A stretch of 64,000 nucleotides of DNA from Sciurus carolinensis (taxonomy: Eukaryota > Chordata > Mammalia > Rodentia > Sciuridae). The translations under genes were made by a program, and so were the position numbers. The notes under the pieces were generated by a model. That model was not told the DNA's origin. It made no database searches and saw nothing but the letters and a program-made list of their open reading frames with translations. The DNA is taken from NCBI RefSeq assembly GCF_902686445.1, contig NC_062227.1, positions 27,272,777 through 27,336,776 on the forward strand. Reading direction: 5' to 3'. Of the stretch, positions 1 to 10,699 are shown one piece after another (the first letter of the stretch is position 1; every line of letters begins with the position of its first letter).

Positions 1-1676
1 TGCCCCCTCACTATACTCACAGCATGGCCTGTGCATATTTCAGACATACACACTGATTTACATTGTAACTGTCCACTTATGCATCTGTCACCCCCTCCTG
101 TTAATCTATGGGCCTCCCAGTGCCTAGCATAAATCCTGTACTCTGTACTCGTGGGCACTTTTCAGATGTCCTTTGAGTGCATATGAGTCCTCAGCCTTGT
201 GTTTCTGCGTGCTAAGTCTACATGCCTGACCCTTTGCCTTGCTTCTATATGCTGAACCTCAAACTCCGTCCAACTCTTAATACTTTAATCAATGACATCT
301 GTCCAACAACCTGGACCACATGGTTGCTCGCCTCAAGCTCTTTTCTTGCCCATTAACTCTGCTTAGTGGTGGATGGTCTCCAGGAAAAAGCCATTAAAAT
401 TTCTACTGCTGTTGACAGTGGTGAACATCCTGGGACAGATACGTGGCCTTTCTCTTTTTCCAGCTGGGAAATGATCCGCATGAAGATAAAGTAAGTCTCG
501 TAAACTCTGAACCCTTGAAAGAAAATGCCAGGCACATAAACCTTCCTCCTTTAATAGAAAAATAAAAAGTATTGAATGAATCACCTTTAACACCTTTAAT
601 GGTGATTAATGAGATAGCCAAATATTTTATGGTGGAAAATTTCTGAAAATTCACGGCCATTATTTCAAAATGAGCGGACGGTGTCAGCTGAGACCCAAGC
701 TCTGCCTGGGGTCAAAAGCTGTTCTGTACCTTGTGAGCCAGAGGCACTGACCTGTCATTATGTTTCTGGATTTTGGATCCAAAAATGCGGAGATCTTCCG
801 TCCTCAACTTCACCAGAATTCAATATTTGTAGCTATTGAGAGTTGGTGAGAGATATAACTACTTTTAGAGACTGGAGATTATTGAAACTTTCTTTTTCCC
901 AGTAATATTATTTTCTCATGGGATTCGCTTAGGGGGCAAAGTCAAGCCACATACTGTCTTTGGAAATCTGCCTTGTGAACAGTATTCTGTTTCATCCAAA
1001 TTCTCCATGAGAAGTCAAGTTTAGGTTAAGACACTGAGGCAGGATCAGGTGAGCCTCTCTCACTCTTTACAGTCATAGAGCAGTTGCTGACAAGATACTG
1101 TCTTCATTTCCAGAACTCTTGGGTCAGTCTGTTCAGTCAGGAGCTCCAGTTACTTCCTTGGAGATTGAAAAGTAGATCAGCTTTTCTAATTGCTTTGCCC
1201 AGCTGGGCACTTAGAATCATTTGGTGATATTAGGTAAGCATTACAGAAGATTATCATTTTGGAAGTGTTCCTGCCAGAACATTTTTTTCTGTTCTGCATT
1301 CTGAGTATATTCTAATAAATGTGTTTTATTAGACCCTTCCCATTTTCTTCCCTTCTTCTGTGTTTCCTTGTACAAACTTTCATGAGTCTACCATGAACTT
1401 GATGGTCCCCGTTCCACCCAGCAGAAGCTAATTTCCTCTGCCTACATTTAACTTGGTCACATATATCCTCCTTACTTCTTTTCTGCACTAGGGATGCAGG
1501 AAGAGAACCAGCCAGAGGGCTCATCTCTCATGTCACCAAAACTCCCCTTTGTACCAGTCACCTGCACAGGTTGGCACTTCTAACTTCCCATGTTGTCAGT
1601 TGATGACCATAAGGGAGAAATACACAAATGAATCACAAGTTTTCAATACATACACTTATTAACCTTACCCTGATTG
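1..1676. other. unique sequence, no gene seen
   Basis: A+T-rich single-copy-looking DNA. Open frames are all under 90 codons, overlap one another in several frames and match no family I recognise. I see no SINE, L1 or LTR text and no exon-like GC-rich block. Confidence 0.5.
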
Positions 1677-1677
1677 C

Positions 1678-1745
1678 AAAAGAGGGAAGGAGAAGAGTAG
1701 GGGGAAAGGGAAAGGGGAAGGAGAAGGGGAGGAAGACAGGAAACA
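1678..1745 (+). repeat. purine-rich low-complexity tract
   Basis: An almost pure A/G run made of GGGAAA, GGAGAA and GGGGAAGG units. It is a polypurine mirror-like tract that could in principle adopt triplex (H-DNA). No gene lies next to it. Confidence 0.85.
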
Positions 1746-2470
1746 TTAGGAATGATTTGTTTGCTTGACTCTGACTACTTGGAATTCAGAAGAAAAACCA
1801 CCTTTGGAAACGGGAGGGGCAATTATTCTGCCATTTTCTGATTTCTTCTCTTGTCAAGGGGTATCTTCAGCCCTCCCTTTCTGCTTTGAGCATGGATCTC
1901 ATTCTTACCTGTCTATCATTACTGTACTGACGTTGCAGATTTTATGATTACCAGTTACGTCTCAGTGATTCACATCAAGATTAAGCTTCGGACAACAGTT
2001 ATGAAAAGCCAGGAATGATGTGAAATTCACCTTTCCATACTGACTTTCTGTCATGCCACTGATTAGACACAGAATCAGTTTGTCTGATTGTTTCCTGAAA
2101 TTGAAGGCTTTGACTTTAGCCTTTCCACCAGTGACGCCATCTGATGACCTGCAACCATTTAATTGGACGCTGTGATATATTTAGTAGGAGCTTGCTGCTC
2201 TTTTGAATGATTGGGAACATGAATGTATGAACAAGTGGGAGGTTAATTTTATGGCTGTTTTTCAAACAACGGAGAATTTTTAAAGGTCTCTTAATAAATA
2301 GCATTATAATTAATCTTCATTAGTTATCCATCATGATAAATATTCATTTTCAAAATAATGATCGTGTTGAAGAGAATTTTTCAGTGAAGTGACTAACTAA
2401 TTCAGCACACTCTCTTTTATTAATTCAGCTAGCCCCCTCTGCTATTAAAAGTTTGGCGTTTTGTGGGGAG

Positions 2471-2493
2471 TTTTTTTTTTTTTTTTTTTTTTT
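2471..2493. repeat. poly(T) tract
   Basis: An uninterrupted run of 23 T. No SINE or L1 body is recognisable on either side, so it is either an isolated homopolymer or the tail of an element too decayed to identify. Confidence 0.8.
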
Positions 2494-2761
2494 CATTTTC
2501 AATGACTTTTGTTTTTAACCTCAAAGAGATACTTAAAATTCAGTTGTATCAACTAAAGAATAGGTGTGAACGTCAAGTCATTTAGCCACTGAGAAAATTC
2601 ATATAACCAGGTGATGTCTCATTTCATAGGAAATCTTATCAAAAGCACACATTTCATCACATCATTACTGAATTAAAATATGCAGAGAAAATTTCCAGAT
2701 TAACAATGATCTACCCAAATCTTTGTGGGGAAATAGGCTACTACTCTACCCAGAACGCAGG

Positions 2762-2873
2762 TTTTTTTTTTTTTTTTTTTAAGAGTACTTTTTTTCTTTT
2801 TTTCTGGGCCTGAGGATGCAAACCTAAGTCCTCATATATGCCCTCTACTAGTGAGCTATATCCCCAGCCCTAG
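2762..2873 (-). mobile_element. ID-type SINE, degenerate, antisense
   Basis: Read on the minus strand, the body starts with GGGCTGGGGATATAGCTCAC and continues through a degraded B-box region to a poly(A) tail, seen here as the T-run 2762-2780. This is the tRNA-Ala-derived ID SINE. It is more diverged than the ID copies at 13.2, 16.8 and 48.5 kb, so it is probably an older insertion. Confidence 0.7.
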
Positions 2874-2889
2874 GAGTGCCTTTTCTTAT

Positions 2890-3429
2890 AAAAAATGTGA
2901 GAGTTGGAAGTCTGGAGCCCTGGACTCTAGCCCAGCTCTGTCAGGACCACCCGTGTTATCCTCACTGTATTTCCATATTACTGAAAACATTCCAGTCACT
3001 TTCTAGTGTGGACACGGTGCTATTATCATTTCAATAGCACTGGAAAAAATGAAGTGTTATTCAGATGCAAACCAATGTGAGAGTGTATTGTTCTCTATCC
3101 TGCCCTACCCTATACTAAATAGTGGTGGTTCTATCATATAAAATACTAAGATAGTTATTAGTATATAAAACATATATAAAAATAATAGAAGATGTCATCT
3201 TTGTTATTTGTATTTGTAGTAATACAAATAACACATTATTTGTAGTATTTTCATTATTTATCATTCAAAGGAAAGATGACTCCAGAGAAGAGAAATTTTC
3301 CCCAGCAACCATCCACTTAACCTGGAGAAAACAAAAAATTAATAATCATTTAAAGGAAATCATCCTAAAAACATAGAGTGAATAGCTAAATACACATTCA
3401 GTTCTCGATTGAGTATCTGAATGAGAAAA
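2890..3429. other. unique A+T-rich sequence
   Basis: No gene or recognised repeat, apart from the short hairpin listed separately at 3202-3233. Confidence 0.45.
3202..3233. repeat. 13-bp perfect inverted repeat, 6-nt loop
   Basis: TGTTATTTGTATT at 3202-3214 is followed, after the six bases TGTAGT, by its exact reverse complement AATACAAATAACA at 3221-3233. It could form a hairpin. The flanks are A+T-rich, which raises the chance level. Confidence 0.85.
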
Positions 3430-4582
3430 TCTATTAAATCTCATTAAGGTAAGAATCTGTAGCATTTGAGCTGCGACCTCCACTTCGACCCCACACTTGG
3501 GGAAACCAGCAGAGACTGTCTATTCTAGTCAGAGGCATCAAGAAGAGGAGCTCTTCCCATCGCCCCCTAGATCCCAGGTTGGGGCCACAGTGCCACACTG
3601 GGAGGGAGGGATTGTCAAAGTTTCTTACATCTTTCAGCCCCATTCTGCATAAGCTGCATTCCAGGCAGGTTGACAAAGAGATCCAGGACTCCTTTCCTCC
3701 AATTAACCCCACATGTGGGACAGAATCTCTAACACAGACAGCAAGTCAAGAATATCAGGGCACTCATCAACCTCACCTCAGCTCACTAAGGATGCAGTTT
3801 CACACCAAAAGAAGCCAGGCAGAAAGAGGCCACACCCACACCCTGTACCAGGCTGTGCTTGTAAGCAAAATAAGCCCCTGACCTGTCCCCAGTCTTTGCA
3901 CACCAGAATAGAGGTTCTTCTGCCCATGAAGAAAGGCAGGTCTCAAGAATGAAGAACTCCGCAGCTCTGCCCGAGGGAGCTGACTTTATTTAGAACTGAG
4001 CATGGAGAATTCCAAGCCCAAGGACATTGTCAAAAGCAATGAACATCTTGGTGGAGAGTATTGAGAAGGCCCTCATAGCTCCATGATGTAAGCAGGAAAA
4101 GAAACAAAAAGGCAAATCAGTCAGAAGTTGAACCAAGAGAACAATGGGAAGAGACAGGCAGGAAGAGCCCTCCTGGGATCACACATAACCCCGGTTGTCC
4201 ACAAGGCTGTGTAAGTGCCAGGCTGTACTCACTAAGAAGCAATCAGACCTGAAAACCTCCCTAAACCACACACAGGTCAGCTGACACAGCATAGAAGCTT
4301 CGCCAGCACAGAGACTTAGGCACAATTTTTCACCAAAAACTGGCTGAACCATAAGCTACTCTGATCCAGAGACAGCTCTTTGGAAAGCAGGCCTAACAAA
4401 AATCACACCTGTCCCTGCCACTGGAAAACTCTTATGTACATACATAAAACTGTCCCTGTCCCTGACACTGGAAAAGTCTAGGTACATGCCTAAAACTGCA
4501 CCTTCTCAAAAGTGAGAAGAGAAGGAAAATCCAAGCTCATAGTCCCTGACAAAATGTGGAGGCAAACATATAAGCTGTTTAA
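3430..4582 (-). mobile_element. possible unclassified LTR-like sequence
   Basis: This stretch is richer in G+C than its surroundings and does not look like L1 or SINE. Read on the minus strand it has an AATAAA signal near 3980-3990 followed by a U5-like segment. Upstream of that it carries a 47-bp tandem duplication, of the kind often found in retroviral U3 regions. I could not find matching TG/CA ends or a target duplication, and I cannot name a family. It could equally be unrelated unique DNA. Confidence 0.25.
4408..4501. repeat. two-copy tandem duplication, 47-bp unit
   Basis: Copies at 4408-4454 and 4455-4501 both begin CCTGTCCCTG(C/A)CACTGGAAAA and both end near TAAAACTG. They differ at several positions, so the duplication is old. 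It sits inside the LTR-like stretch and resembles duplicated enhancer units of retroviral U3 regions. Confidence 0.8.
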
Positions 4583-4590
4583 ACTGAGAA

Positions 4591-5125
4591 TGTTGTGGAA
4601 TTCACACACAGAGAGACAGGACACTGGGGGCATTCAACAGGAAAAAGTGTTTATTTTTGTGCCAGCACAGAATTAGCAGACTGTCATCCCCAGGCCAAGT
4701 CCCAACTGCAGGGAGGCACCACCTTATATACCTCTTGCAAGCTTTTTGTCTCCCACATAAGTTAATACACATATGATTGAGTATTCTTATGCTATAGAGT
4801 TGCAATAAAGTTGTGATAGCATAACCGAGTATGACAGAGTCACAACAGATTTATGACAGAGTTGATGTGCACACTAAGTGTGACCTGTTTACTTTTCTTT
4901 GTTCTGGAAGAGCCCCTACCACAAGGTAGCAGCCTGCAAACCATACATACACCCAAAGGTAAAGAGTAAAAATATAACCAGATAAGGGAGTTTAAGCAAA
5001 ACCGATGAACAGTTAAGTAGTTTATGCTGACTCAGGGAAAATCTCTAGGTAGGGGGCTAAAAGACATGAACAGGAGGCTATATAGGGTGAGAGAAATGCA
5101 CTTCAAGTCACTAAATATATTAACA
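4591..5125 (-). mobile_element. solo LTR, ERV2/ERVK-like architecture, antisense
   Basis: A complete 535-bp LTR lies on the minus strand. Its ends are TGTT...AACA, and it is flanked by the identical direct repeat ACTGAGAA at 4583-4590 and 5126-5133. In LTR orientation a TATATAAG box (4723-4732) is followed about 70 bp later by AATAAA (4650-4655), then a short R/U5 of about 60 bp ending CCACAACA. A short R with TATA and AATAAA close together is typical of ERV2-class (IAP-like) LTRs. There is no internal retroviral sequence next to it, so it is a solo LTR left by recombination. Eight base pairs is longer than the usual 4-6 bp duplication, so either class or edge may be slightly off. Confidence 0.75.
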
Positions 5126-5254
5126 ACTGAGAAAGCAACACTTCCATAAACCCCTTGGAGTAGAGTCGGGACAGTCCGTAAGCAGGGTTGCTGCAATTGA
5201 TTATATAAAATGTATACTTTGCAACATGCAAAAGACAGGAAAATATGACCCTGT

Positions 5255-5622
5255 AGTAGATTGCTAGGCATGCCATTACAAAGAACCTGGAGCTATGTGA
5301 CTTCATCAATAGTAATTTATTTTCTCAAAATTCTAAATGCTAAAAGTTCAAGACCAAGATGTCAGGATAGTTGGTTTCTTCTAAGACCTCTTTCCGTAAC
5401 TTGCGGATGGTCAGAAATCTTCAAATGGTCTCCCCTTTGGGTGCATCTGTGCCTAATCTCATTTTAGAAGAAGTCATACTGGATTATAGCCCAAGCTAAT
5501 GACCTACTTTTACCTTAGTTTCCTCTTTATAGGCCCTGTATCCAAATACAGTCATATTCTGAGTTTGTGGAGATTAGAATTTCAGCAAATGCATTGTGTG
5601 GTGACACAGTTTGGCCATGGCA
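5255..5622 (-). mobile_element. MaLR LTR, MLT1-type, antisense
   Basis: The + strand reads as the reverse complement of an MLT1 LTR: TTTATTTTCTCAAAATTCT, then TTCAAGACCAAGATGTCAGG, then GGTTTCTTCTAAGACCTCT, and late in the element GGCCCTGTATCCAAATACAG. It is heavily diverged, as expected for a family predating the rodent radiation. It begins about 130 bp after the solo LTR, and I see no internal MaLR sequence. Confidence 0.75.
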
Positions 5623-5689
5623 GATCCATAAACACAAAAGAAAGGCAGAAAATACAAAATGCTTTTGAAATAATCTAAATGGCTATCTT

Positions 5690-6470
5690 AATAGACAATG
5701 TCTTTGAAGTAGTTATTATAAATATGCTTAATGAACTAAAAGAGAGTATGTCCAAAAAATTAAAATGTCTCATCAAATAAAAAAATCAGTAAAAGGGGAA
5801 TTTATTTTAAAAGTACCAAATGTAAATTCTGGCTTGAAAAGTACAACATGAATGAAGGAATGACCAAACCAGCTCAACAGAAGATTTGAGCTAGCAGAAA
5901 AAAAGAAGTAGTGAATTTGAAGATAGATCTGTAAAGATTATGCTGTCATTTTGGAAAGAGAGGAAAAAAGAATGTGGAATAATAACATTGCCTCAGAGAA
6001 AAGTGGGACACCATTCAGTGTACCAACTTAGGCATAATAGGAGTACCAGAAGAAGAGGAGAAAGGAAAAGGAACAGAAAAAACATATATTTAAGGAAACA
6101 GTGTCTGAAAACTTCCTAAATTTGGTGAAAAGGACTGATCTACACATTCAAGAAGCTCAATACTCCAAATGGAGAAACAGAAAGAAAACAAAGCTGGATA
6201 CAGTGTAGTCAAATTTTTGAAAGACAGAAAAAACAGCAAGAAGAAAATGACTCATCACTTACAAGGGAGCTTAAGAAGATTAACAGTTGACCTCACTTTA
6301 AAAACAATGGAAAGAATTAGGGAGTGGATGATATACATAACATGCCCAAAGTAAAACCTATTGACCAAGAATCTAGCAAAATTATCTTTGAAAAGAGAAG
6401 ACTAATTAAAAACATTCCCAGATTTTTAAAAAGCTGTTTGTCGACCTGACTTACAAGAATTAAGTAATAA
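5690..6470 (+). mobile_element. old L1 (L1M-like) ORF1 relic, sense
   Basis: The sequence follows mammalian L1 ORF1 text. A coiled-coil-type purine-rich part leads to the region coding GVPEEEEK-like residues (about 6035-6065), then the segment with GAAAACTTCCTAAATTTGGTG, and then the CTCATCACTTACAAGGGAGC region. Stops and frameshifts occur throughout, and only short frames such as 6169-6354 stay open. It is a 5'- and 3'-truncated fossil. Confidence 0.65.
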
Positions 6471-6565
6471 TTTGAACCCACATGAAAAAAATAAAGAGTG
6501 CTAACAAAGGTAATTATGTATGTAATTGGTACAGTTGGTTACTTAACCCTCTTCTCTACACTGAT

Positions 6566-6777
6566 TTATTTTTTTTGGGGGGGGTATCAGAAATTGAACT
6601 CAGAGGCACTCGACCACGAGCCACATCCCCAGCCCTATTTTGTATTTTATTTAGAGACAGGGTCTCACTGAGTTGCTTAGCACCTCACTTTTACTGAGAG
6701 TACCTTTGAATTTGGGATCCTCTTGCCTCAACCTTTCCAGTCATTGGGATTACAGCTGTGCCCCACCATGCCCAGCC
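6566..6777 (-). mobile_element. dimeric squirrel SINE (B1 + ID), antisense
   Basis: After a T/G-rich tail the + strand shows the reverse complement of the ID half (GAGCCACATCCCCAGCCCTA). A linker with TATTTTATTTAGAGACAGGG follows, then the reverse complement of a 7SL/B1 half ending GTGCCCCACCATGCCCAGC. This is the squirrel-specific composite called MEN in the literature. It inserted beside, or into the end of, the L1 ORF1 relic. Confidence 0.85.
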
Positions 6778-6784
6778 TTTATAT

Positions 6785-7630
6785 TGATTTTAAAGAGATA
6801 TTGAATTAAACTTATCATATCATTTAGTTTATACCATTTCAAAGTTTAGTCTATTTGTCAATAGCATAGAGAAGGTGGTTTAAGAACAAAAATTTTATTG
6901 GATTTAGAAAATGGCATTCAATTGGTGGTTTGAATCCACAGAAATGAAGAGATCATAAATGACATAGAAGAAGGTTAATGTAACATACTCAAAAAATATG
7001 GAATTCCTCTCCTTTTTCTATGTCTTTAAAAGATGTAGATTATATAAAATAATAACAATGTAGCTTTGGGCTTATAACCTAGATAACCCAATATAAATAA
7101 TATTAATAGCACCCTGGGGTAATTTTGTTTTCCATGACCAACTTCAGGAGAGAGGGGAGGAGAGAAGGTTAGAGGGCTCTTCTTGCTTCTGCTACTTTCT
7201 AACTTTTCCTTAAACTTAAACCACTCAGTAGATTCTTTTATGGCTCAAAAGTGTGACAACTGGATTTTCATGCCTTTGCATGAGATGTGCCTCCTTCAAG
7301 CCTTGCTACGGCACCAGCGCCTTACTAATCTTACGTGAACTTAGGGAAAAAATGCTCAGTATGCTAAAATACCATGTTTGGGGGGAACATTTCCTGCACC
7401 ACATTAATAGATTTCTCAATTCATTGAGAGTAATAAAACAAAAGAAGACTTTTGATCAGACATAAAGCAGGAAAAAGAAAAATCTAGAAAGAGAATCAAA
7501 CACATGGACACCAAAAGGAACCATAAAAAAAAAAAAAAAGTGGATGAACAATTTGTGTTGAAAAACAAAAGACATGAAACATTATATTCATTACACAGGT
7601 TACAATCTTAAAAACAGAAATTCCTATTTT
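6785..7630. other. unique sequence, no gene seen
   Basis: A+T-rich, with a short A-run near 7528. The open frame 7253-7465 (70 codons) matches nothing I know and shows no splice-site or codon pattern supporting it. Confidence 0.45.
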
Positions 7631-7632
7631 AT

Positions 7633-7765
7633 TTTTAACAGCTTCACTGAGAAATATTCACATCCCACATCTAAAGTGGCCAGTTCAGTGGTTTTGACTC
7701 TATTCATGCACAGAGTTGTGCAGCCATCACCACAATTTAAATTTCATTCCCCAGGAGAGAGGCAC
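7633..7765. mobile_element. old L1 3'-UTR-like fragment
   Basis: The text TTTTAACAGCTTCACTGAGA, followed by AAGTGGCCAGTTCAGTGGTT and GAGTTGTGCAGCCATCACCA, is a widespread mammalian L1M 3'-UTR segment. It is short and diverged, and I am not certain of its orientation. Confidence 0.45.
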
Positions 7766-7769
7766 TGAA

Positions 7770-8990
7770 ATCTCCTTATTTATCAAGTTTAAGTAGAAAG
7801 CATCGTAATCCATTTGGGGTCATGGGGAGCAGGTAGATCAGGAAATGAAAGGGGGAAAAGCAATGTCAGTTTTCTCTACCGATTGCTCTGGACTCCTGTG
7901 CTTCTACTAGAAGGAGGCAGACATCTTCGAAAAGGTTTTCCCTAGCAAATTTAGCTGGTGGAAAATTCACCCTATGATTCCATTTAAGCCTAATGGGAGC
8001 GTCAGGGCTTATAAAAGGGCGGAATGGTGAATTACATTCCTCACCACAGTGTTCTCCCTGTCCTTTCCAAAGGGTTCAGGCTGAAGTAGAATTTAAACAC
8101 AGTGTGTGTTTTGCTTCAACAGAGGCAGTGGTAATCAAGTGACGCTGTGCTTTAGCTGGGCAATTTGAAAGACAAATACTTGCATTTGGGTGGCTTTTAA
8201 TAAGGTCTGAATGGTTTTTTCTCTGATTTTTCTGAGTTCCAGAGACCAAAGCGTTAAAGACAATCTAATGCGTTTTACTGTAAAATACCCACAGTGGGAC
8301 TAGAATGCTGATGAACAGCAAACTGCTATAAGAAAATGCACAATTCGTTTCTAGGAGTTATAAACTCTGAATTGACCTATAGATAGACTAAAATGTGGCT
8401 GGTAGCCAGGATTCGCACTGTGTCTGGCTTTCTTCCACCTCACCTCCGTCCCAGTTTGGATATGTCTGGAGGTCTTTACGTCAGACACATGCAGCACTGA
8501 ATCAGATATATTGATCTCTGATGTTGAAAGCATTGGTAAACATCCCTCTTCAAAAATGTGATTTTTCTAAAGAAACAAGGGAAAAACAGCTTTTGGGTTT
8601 GGTTCTCATGTGTGAAGACAAGCAGCAATGTGAAGTCCTGGTCCTCTGTTCCCTCTGCCGGCTGAAGAGAAGTACTGCTGGCATTCTGTGAAGGATTTTT
8701 TTTTTTAAGCAAATCTGGGAGCACATTCTCTGGCTTGCATAATTAAAACAGCTAAATGAAATGCAGTGGTCAATCTTAAGATTTCCAAAGAGAAGTTAAA
8801 TTTCTTCTGCCCTTTCCTCTTTCTGGCTTCTTCCTATACCCACAGAATGTGAGAAGGTAATACACACAGGGGTTGGGGATGTGGCAGCTGAGAGGACAGC
8901 CTTGGTTTTAGCCATTGAGGTAAGTTCTGAGGAAGAGTTTTCTATCCTGTATGACCTACAACCATATTAGTTATTTTACAATATTATAGG
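7770..8990. other. unique sequence containing a TATA-like motif
   Basis: No repeat recognised. At 8010-8018 there is a textbook TATAAAAGG followed by GCGG, in DNA that looks single-copy. I see no convincing first exon downstream. Open frames 8351-8533 and 8476-8724 on the minus strand resemble no protein I know. Confidence 0.4.
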
Positions 8991-8991
8991 C

Positions 8992-9381
8992 TTTATGGTT
9001 TGGATCTTATACAACCCCCCCAAGAAAAAATATGATAAAAACTTGATTGACAAACTGTGGTGCTATTGGCACATGGTAGAACCTTTGGGAGGTAGGATCT
9101 AGTGGAAGGAATTTAGGTCACTGGGGGAATGCCTTTGAAAGGAATATTAGGACCCTAACCCCTTTCTGTCTTTTTCTTTGCTGCCCTGCTGCCATAAGGT
9201 AAGGAGCTTTGTTCCACCATGCGCTCCCCATCGTGATATTCTGCCTCATCACAGACCCAAAGCAATGGAACCAGCTGACCATGGACTGACACTTCAAAAC
9301 TGTGACCCAGAAATAAATCTTTCTTCTTTACAAGTTGATTGTCTCAGGTATTTTGTCACAGCAACAGAAAGCTAACTAACA
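8992..9381 (+). mobile_element. MaLR LTR (MST/MLT-like squirrel type), sense
   Basis: The element starts near TTTATGGTTTGGATCTTATA. It carries GACCCAAAGCAATGGAACCA, then CCAGAAATAAATCTTTCTTC as polyadenylation region, and ends GCAACAGAAAGCTAACTAACA. The same text recurs at 9.57-9.95 kb (reversed), 36.72-37.12 kb (reversed) and 59.83-60.26 kb (sense), so it is one LTR family. The first bases are decayed, and I see no clear 5-bp target duplication. Confidence 0.8.
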
Positions 9382-9571
9382 CTGAATGGCACTGAATATG
9401 CTGTTCTTAGGGCCTTGTCCTCTGAGTTGAGGAAATGGGAACTTGTTACTTCTCCCTGTCATGAACTATCTATCTCTAAGCTAGAGCTAGTAATTAATTG
9501 CTACTTCTTTAAAGAAAAATCAAAAATATTTTCTTTTTAATTTCAGCAATTTCTTGTTTGGCTACTGCTTG

Positions 9572-9950
9572 TGTTAGTGAGCTTTCTGTTGCTATGATGA
9601 AATAACTGAGAAGGAAAAAAAGATTTATTTTGCTCACCTTTTCACAGGTTTCAATCCGTGTTCGCTAGTTCCATTGTTGAGGCCTGTGAAGAGGCAGAAC
9701 GTCAAGGCAGAAAGTTTATGGTAGAGTAAAGCCGCTCATCTCATGGTGGCTAGAAAGCAAAAAAAAAAAAAGAGAGAGAGAGAAAAAGAGGAGAAACCAG
9801 GGTGCTAGTGTTCTCTTCAAAGGCACAATCCCAGTGACCTCACATCCGCTAGGCTCCACCTTCTAAAAGCCTATCACGTCCAAATAGTGCCCACAGGTGA
9901 CCAAGCCTTTAACACATGGCCTGTGGAGGACATTTCAGATCCCAACCACA
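9572..9950 (-). mobile_element. MaLR LTR, same family, antisense
   Basis: It begins TGTTAGTGAGCTTTCTGTTG and ends near GGACATTTCAGATCCCAACC, the reverse complement of the family seen at 59.83 kb. It contains an A-run followed by (GA)n at about 9759-9790. It lies 190 bp from the sense copy at 8.99-9.38 kb in opposite orientation. Each is probably a separate solo LTR. Confidence 0.8.
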
Positions 9951-10029
9951 AGTCTTGAGTGCCATTTCGGGGCACTTTGTAATGAGAATATTCTGAATCA
10001 TCCTGCTCTTTTGAAATACACTACACATT

Positions 10030-10360
10030 ATAAGCCAATCCCAAAAAACCAAAGGCCGAATGTTTTCCCTGATAGGATGATGATACATAAGGGAGTGGGG
10101 GGTGAGAGAAGAATGGAGGAACTTTTGATTACATAGAGGGAAATGAGAGGGGGGAGGGGGCAGGGGTTGAAAGATGGTGGAATGAGACAGACATCATTAC
10201 CCTGTGTGCATGTGTGATTACACGCACGAATGTTGTGAATCTACATCGTGCACAACCATAGAAATGAAAGGCTGTTCCCCATTTGTGTACAATGAATCAA
10301 AATGCAGTCTATAAAAATGAAAATTAAAAAAAAATAAAAGTTAAAAAAATTTTTAAAAAG
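10030..10360 (+). mobile_element. L1 3' end (young squirrel type), 5'-truncated, sense
   Basis: The text starts AAGCCAATCCCAAAAAACCA, within the last ORF2 codons. It passes through a G-rich 3'-UTR tract (about 10090-10165), then CATCGTGCACAACCATAGAA and CAATGAATCAAAATGCAGTC, to an A-rich tail. The reverse complement of the same 3' UTR is found at 43.16 and 62.73 kb, so these belong to one L1 lineage. Confidence 0.8.
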
Positions 10361-10441
10361 AATGTGAAGGAAGGGAAGAAGATCAGACAACCCTAATAGG
10401 GTGATGTTAAAATAATTGTGGGAACTGTAAAAACTTGCAAT

Positions 10442-10480
10442 TCATGTTTTTGTTTTTGTTTGTTTGTTTGTTTGTTTTTG
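10442..10480 (+). repeat. (GTTT)n simple repeat
   Basis: About eight units of GTTT, some expanded to GTTTTT. It may be the degraded tail of an antisense element, but no body adjoins it. Confidence 0.8.
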
Positions 10481-10699
10481 AGCTAGAAGAGGGAAGAACA
10501 TTGGTTGAGCTGCCCAGACCAAAATCTTATAATTTTATTCTCATACATACTCTGGAATGAAAGAGACAGAGACAGATCAAAAGAAAACATGATACCATAT
10601 GTAATCTGCAGTCTAAAATCAGAATTTATCTGGAAAAGAATTATCAGAAAAATCAGCCTCTATATAAACTTTTCAAAAATAGAAAAGTATGAGGCAGAA

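Noticed and set aside
8868..8900. GGGGTTGGGGATGTGGCAGC resembling an ID SINE start
   Set aside because: The match stops after about 20 bp and neither the B-box part nor a tail follows.
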